Of a DNA stretch of 64,000 nucleotides, positions 43,071-51,644 are shown piece by piece. The notes under the pieces are model-generated. The model did not search any database, was not told where the DNA came from, and saw only the letters and a list, made by a program, of their open reading frames with translations. The DNA comes from Hellea sp. (GTDB taxonomy: Bacteria; Pseudomonadota; Alphaproteobacteria; Caulobacterales; Maricaulaceae), in NCBI GenBank assembly GCA_013002305.1, contig JABDKG010000042.1:1-64000 (forward strand). The letters run 5' to 3'. How positions within the stretch are numbered: position 1 is the first letter of the stretch; the number at the start of each line of letters is the position of its first letter. The position numbers and the translations under genes were made by a program.

Positions 43071-43080
43071 AAGCCCTTTT
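43061..43080 (+). terminator. Terminator at the gatB stop
   Basis: AGGGCT-CTAAA-AGCCCT forms a 6-bp stem with a 5-base loop and ends in TTTT. The stem includes the gatB stop codon. It would end the gatCAB transcript; the minus-strand PQQ dehydrogenase gene ends 2 bases further on. Confidence 0.55.
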
Positions 43081-43081
43081 C

Positions 43082-45211
43082 CTACTCGTCGATGGTTTTG
43101 TAAAACTCTTGATCACGGCCGCTATGGGCTTCGCCAATGACATAGGCGCGAATGGCCTCAGCTGTTTCGGCGTCATAAACTTTTCCAAAATTGGGCATAC
43201 CGTTTTCGGCCAGCAGGCCCTCACGAACCACCATTTGCCAGGTTTCCGCATCCGCCGTGACGCCTGAATAACGCAGGTTTGGCGTCAGGCCCGAAGCAAA
43301 AGCATGATCGCCGTGACAGACGGCGCAGCTATTGGCATAGGCGGTCACACCCTTGGCTAGCAATTCGTCGCTAATCTCGACGGGCTCCGGCAGGTCAAAT
43401 TCCGGCATGGCCGCGTCAAGCGGTGCCGGAAGCGATCCGTCTGCGCCGAGTTTGAACACCAGCACGCGGCCGGAATTAAAATCGCTACCTGATGGCAAGA
43501 CTGCGCCAAAGCCAAGCACAAATGATCCGCCATAGCCTGAAGCCACCGCAACATATTGAACGCCATCAAGCTCATAGGTAATCGGCGCCGCGCCTATGCC
43601 GGACTGGGTGAAATATTTCCAAAGCTGGTCGCCGGTCTTGGCGTTATAGGCCGCGAAGTGCGCGTCTGCCGTGCCTTGGAAAACCAGATTTCCGCCGGTC
43701 GACAAAATACCGCCATTCCACGGGCCGTTATGCTCAAAGGTCCAGGCTTCTTCTTGCTTAACCGGATCCCAAGCCAGCAGCCGGCCTTTGACCATGGATT
43801 TGAGCGCTTTGAACGTCGCGCGGTCAGTCGGGAGTAGGGCGTAGGAGAAATCCGTACCCGTGTTCCAAGTGCCCGGCGTATGTTTGTAATTGGCGCGGTC
43901 GCCATAAACCCAAGGGGCTTCCTGTGCCGGAATGTAAACAAGTCCGGTGTCCTGCGAATATGACATGGGGTGCCAGTTATGGGCACCGAGCGGGCCGGGC
44001 AGCTGAAGATAAGGCTCTTTGCCATAATAACGCGCGGCCTCTATCTCGACGGGACGACCTGTTTCTTCATCTATATGGGTCGCCCAGTTCACTGGAACGA
44101 AATTATTGGCCGAAATAAATTCGCCGCTTTCCCGGTCGATCACATAGAAGAAGCCGTTTTTGGGGGCCTGCATGATGACCTTGCGGGTTTTGCCGTCGAT
44201 CTCAAGATCGGCCAGCATCAAATGCTGCGTGGCTGTATAATCCCACGTCTCTCCGGGCGTGGTCTGGTAATGCCAAACATATTCGCCCGTATCGGGCCGA
44301 ACCGCGACCATGGAGGAAAGGAACAGGTTGTCTCCACCATCGGGACTTCGGATCGATTGGTTCCAAGGGGAACCATTGCCGACGCCAAAATAAAGAAGAT
44401 CCAGGTCAGGGTCATAGGCCATGGCGTCCCAAGCGGTGCCGCCGCCGCCGGCTGTCCACCATTCGCCGGTCCAGGTCTCGGCGGCCATAGCCATCGTGTC
44501 GTTTTCAAACCCGTCTTCCGGGTTGCCCGGCACGGTGTAGAAGCGCCAATCCATATCGCCGGTTTCGGCGTCATAAGCGCTGATATATCCGCGCACGCCC
44601 AGTTCCGCCCCGCCATTACCGATAATCACTTTTCCCTTAACGACCCGCGGCGCGCCGGTGATAGTATAGGGCTTGGATTTATCGATTGTCAGCTTGTCCC
44701 AAATGACATCGCCGGTTTTGGCGTTAAGCGCGACCAGACGGCCATCAATTGTGGCGGTGAATATTGTGTCGCCCCAAAGCGCGACCCCGCGATTGACGAT
44801 GTCGCAGCAGGCATTACTGGCCTGTACCATGTCGATTTCGGGCTCCCATGTCCAAACAGGCGCGCCGGTTCGCGCATTCATGGCGTGGACGACATTATAG
44901 GTAGAGGTCACATACATCATGCCGTCATGGACAATCGGGGTGGCTTCGATACCGCGGCTTGAATCTAGATCATAAGACCAAGCTAATCCCAAATTGGCGA
45001 CATTGTCGGCGTTCACAGTGGCCAGCGGCGAAAAGCGCTGTTCATCATAGGTCCGGCCATAAGATAGCCAGCTACTATTATCGGCATTGATAATTTGCGC
45101 GGAGCTTACGCCGCTATTTGTTTCACCGGATGTTGCCGGTTCTTTTTCTTTGGAATTACAGGCGGCTAGAGCCAGCATCGAAATGGCCGCGGTTAAAACT
45201 AATTTTTGCAT
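43082..45211 (-). CDS. PQQ-dependent quinohemoprotein alcohol dehydrogenase, lipoprotein
   Basis: 709 residues. Lipobox LAAC (Cys18) anchors it to a membrane. The beta-propeller has adjacent Cys135-Cys136 (NACCDIVNRG) forming the vicinal disulfide near PQQ, and ETWDYTATQ with the catalytic Asp. The C-terminus carries a cytochrome c domain (CAVCH at 629-633, Met672 in NGMPNF). It oxidises an alcohol or related substrate in the periplasm and passes electrons to c-type cytochromes. The substrate is unknown and no PQQ synthesis gene is nearby. It may belong with the HupE, PpiC and DUF3604 genes upstream. Confidence 0.92.
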   Translation of the reverse strand: MQKLVLTAAISMLALAACNSKEKEPATSGETNSGVSSAQIINADNSSWLSYGRTYDEQRFSPLATVNADNVANLGLAWSYDLDSSRGIEATPIVHDGMMYVTSTYNVVHAMNARTGAPVWTWEPEIDMVQASNACCDIVNRGVALWGDTIFTATIDGRLVALNAKTGDVIWDKLTIDKSKPYTITGAPRVVKGKVIIGNGGAELGVRGYISAYDAETGDMDWRFYTVPGNPEDGFENDTMAMAAETWTGEWWTAGGGGTAWDAMAYDPDLDLLYFGVGNGSPWNQSIRSPDGGDNLFLSSMVAVRPDTGEYVWHYQTTPGETWDYTATQHLMLADLEIDGKTRKVIMQAPKNGFFYVIDRESGEFISANNFVPVNWATHIDEETGRPVEIEAARYYGKEPYLQLPGPLGAHNWHPMSYSQDTGLVYIPAQEAPWVYGDRANYKHTPGTWNTGTDFSYALLPTDRATFKALKSMVKGRLLAWDPVKQEEAWTFEHNGPWNGGILSTGGNLVFQGTADAHFAAYNAKTGDQLWKYFTQSGIGAAPITYELDGVQYVAVASGYGGSFVLGFGAVLPSGSDFNSGRVLVFKLGADGSLPAPLDAAMPEFDLPEPVEISDELLAKGVTAYANSCAVCHGDHAFASGLTPNLRYSGVTADAETWQMVVREGLLAENGMPNFGKVYDAETAEAIRAYVIGEAHSGRDQEFYKTIDE

Positions 45212-45232
45212 AAAACCCTCCCCAGAGTTTTC

Positions 45233-46204
45233 TTAAACTATATAATCTTTGAGCCGGTCTATCACCCAGAACATCGCAATCCCCCCGATCGCATAGGTCA
45301 TGACGGCTTCTGTTATTCGCGTACGATTGAAATGCATTTTCCCAATTATCGCAAGGAAAATGACCAATAGCGCAACGATTAGGAATTGCCCAAGTTCGAC
45401 GCCGATATTGAACAGTAAAAGCGCAAGCAGCTCCGTGCCTTGCGGCAGGCCAATATCCGAAAGTGCAGAGGCAAAGCCGCAGCCATGGATCAAGCCGATA
45501 ATAAAACCAATCAAATATGGACGGCTGGCGGCAAGGCCAATTTCGCCGCGCCGTTTTCGCATGATCTCGACCGCGAGCAGGACAATGCTGACGGCAATCA
45601 GGATTTCGACCGGACGTGTTGGTATATTGATCAGGCCAAATGCCGCCAGAGCCAGCGTCAAACTATGGGCTATGGTAAAAGAGGTCGCGACGCCGATGAT
45701 CTGACGTCTATTCACAAGCAAGACGAGGCCGATCACAAATAACAGGTGGTCCCATCCCAATAAAATATGCTCAACGCCGATCCACAAATAGGCCGAGGTT
45801 TTCGCGCCTTCCGCCGTGGAAAGATTAATCGACGGGGATGAGGGTTTTAGAAGTTGGCGTTTAATCTCGCCGTCCAGATAGGCAATCTCGACAAACACAT
45901 CGGTGAGCGTATTTTCCAGTCCAGCGATTTCGATAATGCCGGAGTGGAGATCACATGTGACCTCAAAATTATCGACCAATGTCCCGGAGCCAAAACTGCG
46001 TTTAGGCTCTGTCGTTTCGCAGCCTACTGGAAAAACCGGTTCGAGGCGCAGGCGTTTGCCGGCATTAACCGGCTGTTTCCAGCTAACGTAATATTCAGCG
46101 TCCGCCGTCTCGGTAATTTTTAGAAATGCGGGGCGCACTTCATGGGCGCTGGCCCACTGGGCGCAAAAGAATATACAAATAGCCGCGATATAAAACCGAG
46201 TCAT
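45233..46204 (-). CDS. HupE/UreJ-type membrane protein with an N-terminal periplasmic domain
   Basis: 323 residues. A signal sequence (to about residue 20) leads a beta-rich domain to about residue 145, then six transmembrane helices containing GVEHILLGWDHLLF, TSFTIAHSLTLALAAFG and GLIHGCGFASALSDIGLP. These helices match the HupE/UreJ_2 type (PF13795-like). The classic HupE/UreJ proteins transport nickel; this longer variant is not characterised. It overlaps the PpiC gene by one base, so it is coupled to it. Confidence 0.85.
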   Translation of the reverse strand: MTRFYIAAICIFFCAQWASAHEVRPAFLKITETADAEYYVSWKQPVNAGKRLRLEPVFPVGCETTEPKRSFGSGTLVDNFEVTCDLHSGIIEIAGLENTLTDVFVEIAYLDGEIKRQLLKPSSPSINLSTAEGAKTSAYLWIGVEHILLGWDHLLFVIGLVLLVNRRQIIGVATSFTIAHSLTLALAAFGLINIPTRPVEILIAVSIVLLAVEIMRKRRGEIGLAASRPYLIGFIIGLIHGCGFASALSDIGLPQGTELLALLLFNIGVELGQFLIVALLVIFLAIIGKMHFNRTRITEAVMTYAIGGIAMFWVIDRLKDYIV

Positions 46205-47028
46205 TATTCGCCTTCTGGAACAACGACTTCATATTCATTGAGAAGGTCGGTCAGGCGCTTTTGATTATTTTCGCGCAGAGTCTCTTCTTGCCAGACTTCC
46301 GCTATTTCTTCGCGGGCTTGTTCAAAGCTGGGAACGGAGCGATTGGTCCGGCCTTCGATTTTGACAAGGTGGAGTCCGAATGAGCTTTCGATCGGGCCTT
46401 GCCAAACCGGCTTGGGCGGAAGTTCGAACAGGCTATTGGCGAAATTATATCCCATTTTTCGCGCCAATGATGTCTGGTCAATTAAAGGAAATTCGACCTG
46501 CTCAATAAACGGGTCGCCAATCTCGCGCCAGTTTTCATCATTTACAATGGCCAAGGCTTCGCGCGCAGCGGCCTCGACATCATCATGTTCGCCGGGGCTA
46601 AAGTAAATATGGACAAACCGGCGCTGGGCCGGCCAGACGAATTTTTCGCGATTATTCTCAAACCATTCGCGCAGCTCTTTTTCAGGCGGCAAGGCGGGCG
46701 GGGTGTCTTCATTGAGCATAAAACGCATTTTTTGCGCCAGCCGTCTGCGGATGATTGTGTCATCGTCTTCTAGGCCAAGACGCCGGGCCTCACGCATCAA
46801 TATCTTCTCTTCAGCATGGGCAAATAAAAGACCGTCAATATCGGCATTGGTCGGTTGGCGCTTATTTTCAGCGGCAAAAATTGCGGCTTGCCGCTGAATT
46901 TCAGCTTTCGGAATGACGATGGTATATTCTGTCTTGGTTACCCAGCGTTCCCACAGGCCATGGCCCATGAACAGCGCTATGCCGAGCAATACAAAATGGA
47001 CGAGTGGCTCTCGCATTAATTTCGTCAT
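46204..47028 (-). CDS. Membrane-anchored PpiC-type peptidyl-prolyl isomerase
   Basis: 274 residues. A single N-terminal helix (about 8-25) is followed by a SurA-like helical part and a parvulin domain (about 110-235), with QRRFVHIYFSP, LAIVNDENWREIGD and GPIESSFGLHLVKIEGRT. It would fold extracytoplasmic proteins from the inner membrane. It lies between the DUF3604 gene (17-base gap) and the HupE gene (one-base overlap), which suggests a dedicated client. The family call is firm; the client is inference. Confidence 0.88.
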   Translation of the reverse strand: MTKLMREPLVHFVLLGIALFMGHGLWERWVTKTEYTIVIPKAEIQRQAAIFAAENKRQPTNADIDGLLFAHAEEKILMREARRLGLEDDDTIIRRRLAQKMRFMLNEDTPPALPPEKELREWFENNREKFVWPAQRRFVHIYFSPGEHDDVEAAAREALAIVNDENWREIGDPFIEQVEFPLIDQTSLARKMGYNFANSLFELPPKPVWQGPIESSFGLHLVKIEGRTNRSVPSFEQAREEIAEVWQEETLRENNQKRLTDLLNEYEVVVPEGE

Positions 47029-47045
47029 AGGTTCAAACTTTTGCT

Positions 47046-48968
47046 TTATTTCGCGTCATACCAAATCGGAGAAGTATAAGCGCGTTCTTGCAGAGTTGTC
47101 GGATGGTTTGGATTTGGCGGTGTGCCGGCTCGAAGTGCGTCCCATGTCGACCAGCGACAGGTCGGGTTTTCCAAAACACGAACATAGTATGCTGCCGATA
47201 TTGAGCTATCAAAATCGGGGTCCTGCCAGAAAGTTTTAATTTCCGGATCACCGGCATCGGTCGAAATAGAGCAATTGCTTAGATCAACACTGGCGCCATT
47301 GTCAGGGCATCGATGTGTTACCGGGTCAGGCGAGAGCCCATCGGAACAGCCAATGTCATAAAGCATTTCTTGCGCTTTGCCGTCAGCATGCCAGACTTTG
47401 ACAAGCTGGATACGCTGCAATGGCGCACTGCGCGCGTCGCGGGCCGCCCAAACAACAAAGCCGGGGGCTTCATCATTTTTCTCAAGCGTGCCGCCCATCG
47501 GGACGCCGCCGGCATAGGCTTTGTTGACAAGATCGCTATCGCCAAGCAGTTCTGCGTCATAATCATATCCGCCAAACATGCGCACCTTAATGCGCGGGCC
47601 GGTTGTGGCGTAGGTTTCTTTGCGCGCCATGCCGTCAAATATAGCTTCGCGAGTATTTTCCGGTGCCCAAACAGCGGCCAGTCCTGAGGCACCCCAATAG
47701 GGAAACCAATATTCGGAATGGGTCGGTAGCTCAACGCCCTCCCAAGTCTTCTTACCGCCTGGCGGAACTGAGCCGCGGGTTTCGGGCGTCGCGTCCAAAA
47801 TGCCAACCTTCGACCAGTAATTTTTTTCGTCAAATGCGCCGCCGGCCACATGGCTGTCAGATGCGCCGATCAGGCCAAATTTATAAGGGTTCACGCCAAT
47901 ATCTTGCTCGATTTCGATGCCGCGCGCCAATGACTCGCGTATGTAGCTTCCGTTGATTCTTGATTTTACAGTTGAACTTAAGAGATATTCGTAAATTTCA
48001 AAATCGGCCCATTCATCATTGGGTGACAATGCGGGATGCGTTTCTGATGTGCCCTTTACCTGAGTCATTTCTACGATCGGTTCGTTGCGCATGCGCTGGG
48101 CTGCGTATTCAGCTGTCAGGGGATCGCCGTCAAACGTCATGAGGTCAAACATTTCGCCGTCTGAAACATTGGAATTGTGGGGAATGGCCAACACTTCATT
48201 ACCGGTCGCGCGCTGACTATCCATCCAGTCCCATAAATCTTCCGGATTGACCGAGTCGAGCGTCGCAAATAGACGATCCGGCGCGCTGTCTTTAAATACC
48301 ACATTTCTGTGTAAATTGCCGCCGATAAAATCGTTGCCGCCATGACGACCCTGGGTCACCGCCGTATATTCGTAGGCCGCGAAGGTCGTTAATTTGCCGG
48401 GCTCATAATGCTTATTGGCAACATCAATAGCATTTTGCCAGGTCGCGTCGATCAAATCGCGGTCATAGACTTCAGGGTAGGGAACGCCGCTGCGAACCGA
48501 TCCGCCCATTTTTCCAAACGCGCCTGTGACTTTATCAGGATCGGTCCCGAACATGTCTTTGGCCCATTCAACCTCTGAAAGCGGACTTTCAGGGTCATTC
48601 ATAGCCGGCAAAATGCCCATATAGGCACCATGATCTGTCGCTGCTACAAAATCCAGCGGATCGCCCCACAGGCTGATCTCGTAGCCGGCAGGGTGCCGGA
48701 TCGTTTCGCCTTTGGCAAATCGATACACATCATCCGGCGTATTGCGGACATTAAAAATATAAGCGTCGAAAGAGTTTTTGGTGTGAATATGCGTGTCCCC
48801 GAAATAGACATTGGTCGCGAAGCCATCCGCGCCCGAGTCGGCGCTATCATTTGATATTGTGGCTGCGGGAACCGGCTGGGTTTTCGAGGTCGCGTCGTCT
48901 CCACCTCCTTCTTGCCCGCATGCTGTCAAGGCAATTACGGCGCAGCTAAGGCCCAATAAATTTTTCAT
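47046..48968 (-). CDS. DUF3604 lipoprotein with a PHP-like metal motif
   Basis: 640 residues from the ATG at 48968, with GGAGGGG 4 bases upstream; an ATG 23 codons earlier lacks this and would spoil the signal. Lipobox LTAC gives Cys17. The DUF3604 domain begins YFGDTHIHTKNSFDAY, with the H-x-H (His60, His62) of PHP-type metal-dependent phosphoesterases, then DHGAYMGILPAMN and a conserved ASDSHVAGG. It may hydrolyse a phosphate ester or related bond outside the cytoplasm. It is followed by PpiC and HupE-type genes. Confidence 0.85.
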   Translation of the reverse strand: MKNLLGLSCAVIALTACGQEGGGDDATSKTQPVPAATISNDSADSGADGFATNVYFGDTHIHTKNSFDAYIFNVRNTPDDVYRFAKGETIRHPAGYEISLWGDPLDFVAATDHGAYMGILPAMNDPESPLSEVEWAKDMFGTDPDKVTGAFGKMGGSVRSGVPYPEVYDRDLIDATWQNAIDVANKHYEPGKLTTFAAYEYTAVTQGRHGGNDFIGGNLHRNVVFKDSAPDRLFATLDSVNPEDLWDWMDSQRATGNEVLAIPHNSNVSDGEMFDLMTFDGDPLTAEYAAQRMRNEPIVEMTQVKGTSETHPALSPNDEWADFEIYEYLLSSTVKSRINGSYIRESLARGIEIEQDIGVNPYKFGLIGASDSHVAGGAFDEKNYWSKVGILDATPETRGSVPPGGKKTWEGVELPTHSEYWFPYWGASGLAAVWAPENTREAIFDGMARKETYATTGPRIKVRMFGGYDYDAELLGDSDLVNKAYAGGVPMGGTLEKNDEAPGFVVWAARDARSAPLQRIQLVKVWHADGKAQEMLYDIGCSDGLSPDPVTHRCPDNGASVDLSNCSISTDAGDPEIKTFWQDPDFDSSISAAYYVRVLENPTCRWSTWDALRAGTPPNPNHPTTLQERAYTSPIWYDAK

Positions 48969-49124
48969 ATTCCCCTCCATTTCACCCTTGTAGGGTTTGT
49001 TAGCATTATCGCTAAAAGGCCATGGAATAGGTTGCAAGAAAAAACTCGAACTTGGCCTGAATATTCAGTATTGGCTAATCATTCAAATCTAGAATCGAGC
49101 CCGTAATAGAGGATGATTTTCGCT

Positions 49125-49322
49125 ATGAGTGACAGAGAGAACCAGATCGCATTCCTGCGGAAAATGCAGATAATCGGACCCGCGGCAATGATTTTGATCG
49201 CCGCGCTCATCTATTTGTTGTGGGATAATGAACAAAAGTCGCTTGTTGTGGGCATCGTTGCGTTTTTATCTATTCCAGATTTTTTGACATTTAAATTTCT
49301 GGCCGACCGTCTGGAGTCCTGA
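49125..49322 (+). CDS. Small two-helix membrane protein
   Basis: 65 residues (MSDRENQIAFLRKMQ start). Two hydrophobic segments (about 17-34 and 39-57) are separated by a charged DNEQKS turn, and the N-terminus is charged. AGAGG lies 12 bases upstream and touches an ATG 4 codons earlier (49113), so the start is not certain. No family is recognised. It is followed 2 bases later by another small membrane ORF, probably an operon. Confidence 0.6.
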   Translation: MSDRENQIAFLRKMQIIGPAAMILIAALIYLLWDNEQKSLVVGIVAFLSIPDFLTFKFLADRLES

Positions 49323-49324
49323 GC

Positions 49325-49495
49325 GTGAAATTACAAGAAGGCCCGGCTTTTGGTGCCCTGTTAATCGGATCCGGCGTCGGCTTTCTGGTTTGGAAGAAAA
49401 CTGGAAATCCCTTGTCGGGATTCGGAATTGGCATTGCCTTGCTTGTTATTGATTATCTCTTTGTTGTGCAGCTTAAAAAGCTTTTCAAAAAATAG
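49325..49495 (+). CDS. Small membrane protein, GTG start
   Basis: 56 residues from GTG at 49325, with GGAG 8 bases upstream. Two hydrophobic stretches (about 8-23 and 33-50) with Gly-rich faces and a lysine-rich end KKLFKK suggest a cytoplasmic C-terminus. It starts 2 bases after the stop of the preceding small gene. It ends 62 bases before the nitroreductase gene. I do not recognise it. Confidence 0.6.
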   Translation: MKLQEGPAFGALLIGSGVGFLVWKKTGNPLSGFGIGIALLVIDYLFVVQLKKLFKK

Positions 49496-49557
49496 TGGAT
49501 TGCCAGCCCGGCTTCCCTATAAAGCCCCTCAATCACTCTTTAGCATAAGATAAAACT

Positions 49558-50247
49558 ATGCCCCTTAATACTGACAAATCCGTCTCGGTAACCGACGCGA
49601 TAATGACCCGTATCACTTGCCGCGGGTTTCTGGATAAGCCTGTTCCCAAGGTCGAGCTCGAGCAAATATTTGAGACGGCTCGCAGAACGCCATCAGGCGG
49701 CAATCTACAGCCCTGGCGTGTTCATATTATGACCGGAAAGACGCTGGCCAATTTTACAGAGGCCTGTATGGACAATGTTAAATCGGCGGTGATGGAAGGC
49801 GAGACTTTTCCGGCTTATCCGAGCCCGCTCTGGGAACCGCAGCGTAGCTGGCGCTATAAGCTCGGTGAGGACATGTATAGCCTTTTAGATATTTCGCGCG
49901 ATAACAAACTTGGCCGGCTCATGTGGCTGGCCAATAATGCGCGATTTTTTGGAGCGCCGGTTGGCATTATCGTCACGGGCAACATCAAACTTGGCATGGC
50001 GCAGCATATGGATATTGGCATTTATTTGCAGACCATCATGATGCTCGCCCGCGAGGCCGGATTGCATACGGCGCCGCAAGGTTGGTGGCGTCGCCATCCA
50101 CAGTCGATCATCAAATTTCTCAACGTGCCGGATGACGAGCATGTGCTAGTCGGCATGGCGTTAGGGTATGGCGATCCTGATGCGCCTGTGAATAATTTAT
50201 GGGCGGATAGAGCTGAACTCGAAGAACTGGTTCACTTTTACGACTGA
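49558..50247 (+). CDS. Nitroreductase family protein
   Basis: 229 residues with the nitroreductase fold: R-x-T-C-R-G-F at the FMN phosphate site, RRTPSGGNLQPWRVHIMTG and the C-terminal VGMALGYGDPDAPVN. These FMN enzymes use NAD(P)H to reduce nitro compounds, quinones or related substrates in the cytoplasm; the real substrate is unknown. The gene has no clear ribosome site and is followed by a terminator hairpin 5 bases after the stop. Confidence 0.9.
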   Translation: MPLNTDKSVSVTDAIMTRITCRGFLDKPVPKVELEQIFETARRTPSGGNLQPWRVHIMTGKTLANFTEACMDNVKSAVMEGETFPAYPSPLWEPQRSWRYKLGEDMYSLLDISRDNKLGRLMWLANNARFFGAPVGIIVTGNIKLGMAQHMDIGIYLQTIMMLAREAGLHTAPQGWWRRHPQSIIKFLNVPDDEHVLVGMALGYGDPDAPVNNLWADRAELEELVHFYD

Positions 50248-50251
50248 GAAG

Positions 50252-50282
50252 CGTGAACTGTTGCAAAAGTTTCACGTTTTTT
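50252..50282 (+). terminator. Rho-independent terminator of the nitroreductase gene
   Basis: CGTGAA (50252-50257) and TTCACG (50271-50276) pair into a 6-bp stem and are followed by TTTTTT. This separates the nitroreductase transcript from the 21-residue ORF downstream. Confidence 0.55.
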
Positions 50283-50332
50283 AACTTCAATTTACCGTTT
50301 TTACGGTGTAATCTTGTCTCGAGAGGCACAAC

Positions 50333-50398
50333 ATGGATATCAAGCAATTCATCATATCAGTCGTTCTGGTTATCGTCGCCATATTATTAGGCGGCTAG
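50333..50398 (+). CDS. Putative 21-residue hydrophobic peptide
   Basis: MDIKQFIISVVLVIVAILLGG: a short charged start, then one transmembrane-length hydrophobic helix. GAGAGG lies 6 bases before the ATG. An ACCG-containing hairpin (ACCGT-TTTT-ACGGT, 50294-50307) stands in its leader, and a terminator precedes it, so it would have its own promoter. Tiny proteins of this form occur in stress-response and toxin families. Real translation is plausible but unproven. Confidence 0.45.
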   Translation: MDIKQFIISVVLVIVAILLGG

Positions 50399-50534
50399 GC
50401 TAAGTCCCACCCTTTTTTTACGGGCGCGATCAGTCTTAGCTATGGGCTATTGCATAAGAAACGCTGCAAAAACTCAATCCCGATCATAGAGATGCAGAAC
50501 TTGCGTATGATTGCGCAAATGCCTAAGTAAAATC

Positions 50535-51551
50535 ATGAAGTCGACCATTACAGATGTTGCGCGCCGTGCTGGCGTTTCCATGAAGACAGTATCCCGGGTC
50601 ATGAACAATGAGCCGTCTGTCTCAAAAGCCACGCGTGAAAAAGTAAAGTCGGCAGCACGCGAACTGGATTATACTCCAAATCTTGCCGCGCGCCGATTGG
50701 CCAGCTCCAAATCCTATCTCATTGCCATGCTCTATGACATTCCCAGTCCGGGCTACGTCATCAATATTCAAAAAGGCGCGACCACAGCTTGCCGCGAATT
50801 TGGCTATCATCTGGTCGTTGAGCCGCTCGAGACCATGGAAAGCAATGTCATGGCGGATATTGAGACCCTGCTGGGGCATCTTCGGGTTGATGGTGTCATT
50901 TTAGCGCCGCCTCTTTGCGACAATGGTGAAGTGGTCAGCCTGCTGGCCCGGCGCAATATTCCCTATATTCCAATCGCGCCATCGACCCAGCACGGCGATG
51001 TTCAGATCGTCAAAATGGATGATGTCCGGGCCGCCCGGGAAATGACCGAATATTTAATCAGGCTTGGCCACACAGATATCGGATTTGTCAAAGGCCATCC
51101 GCGCCACAGCGCCAGCGCCCTCAGATTTCAAGGATTTCGCGAGGCCATGCGAAAGGCCAATCTTCGGATTAATCCTGACTGGATAGAAGAGGGGCTATTT
51201 ACCTATAAATGCGGTGTTGAGGCTGCCGGCAAAATCTTGAGCCAATCCAAGAAGCCAAGCGCCATATTTGCCTGTAATGATGATATGGCTGCAGGGATTA
51301 TCGCCAGCGCTATGGGGCTAGGCTTGAAAGTCCCGGAAGATTTATCAGTTTGCGGATTTGACGATTCGCCGCTGGCGGACAGTGTGTGGCCGCGCTTGAC
51401 GACGATTCGCCAGCCGGTCCGCGAAATGGGTTATATGGCAGCCAGTCTGTTGCTCGGAAGACAAGCTCCGCAAAAAAATAAGGCTGAACAATTAGTGTTT
51501 AGCTTGGACCATGCGCTGATTGAGCGAGAATCTACCCGATCAAAGTCATAA
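50535..51551 (+). CDS. LacI-family transcriptional regulator
   Basis: 338 residues from ATG at 50535 (a TTG 8 codons earlier is less likely). The HTH is TITDVARRAGVSMKTVSRVM with the usual hinge N-x-x-A-R-x-L-A-S. The periplasmic-binding-like effector domain covers about residues 62-330 (GYVINIQKGA, FDDSPLADSVWPRLTTIRQP). The adjacent zwf-pgl-edd operon and the palindrome at 51571-51584 make control of the Entner-Doudoroff pathway likely. The effector is probably a sugar or sugar phosphate, which is inference. Confidence 0.88.
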   Translation: MKSTITDVARRAGVSMKTVSRVMNNEPSVSKATREKVKSAARELDYTPNLAARRLASSKSYLIAMLYDIPSPGYVINIQKGATTACREFGYHLVVEPLETMESNVMADIETLLGHLRVDGVILAPPLCDNGEVVSLLARRNIPYIPIAPSTQHGDVQIVKMDDVRAAREMTEYLIRLGHTDIGFVKGHPRHSASALRFQGFREAMRKANLRINPDWIEEGLFTYKCGVEAAGKILSQSKKPSAIFACNDDMAAGIIASAMGLGLKVPEDLSVCGFDDSPLADSVWPRLTTIRQPVREMGYMAASLLLGRQAPQKNKAEQLVFSLDHALIERESTRSKS

Positions 51552-51569
51552 CGCAGCTTCACTATAAAA

Positions 51570-51598
51570 TTGACAGCGCTGTCATTGCCGTATTAAAG
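51570..51598 (+). promoter_or_regulatory. zwf promoter with a LacI-type operator
   Basis: TGACAGCGCTGTCA (51571-51584) is a perfect 14-bp palindrome with the central CG typical of LacI-family operators. TTGACA (51570-51575), a perfect -35 element, overlaps its left half. TATTAA at 51591-51596 or TTAAAG at 51593 could be the -10. A repressor bound here would block RNA polymerase. The GTG of zwf is about 47 bases downstream. Confidence 0.75.
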
Positions 51599-51644
51599 TG
51601 TTTGGTGATAAGCGATTATTGCGTGTCCCATAGGGGAGAGAAGC

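Noticed and set aside
43970-44962. Open frame of 330 codons antisense to the PQQ dehydrogenase gene
   Set aside because: The opposite strand carries a clear enzyme with lipobox, PQQ and heme motifs. The antisense frame has no recognisable domain or ribosome site.
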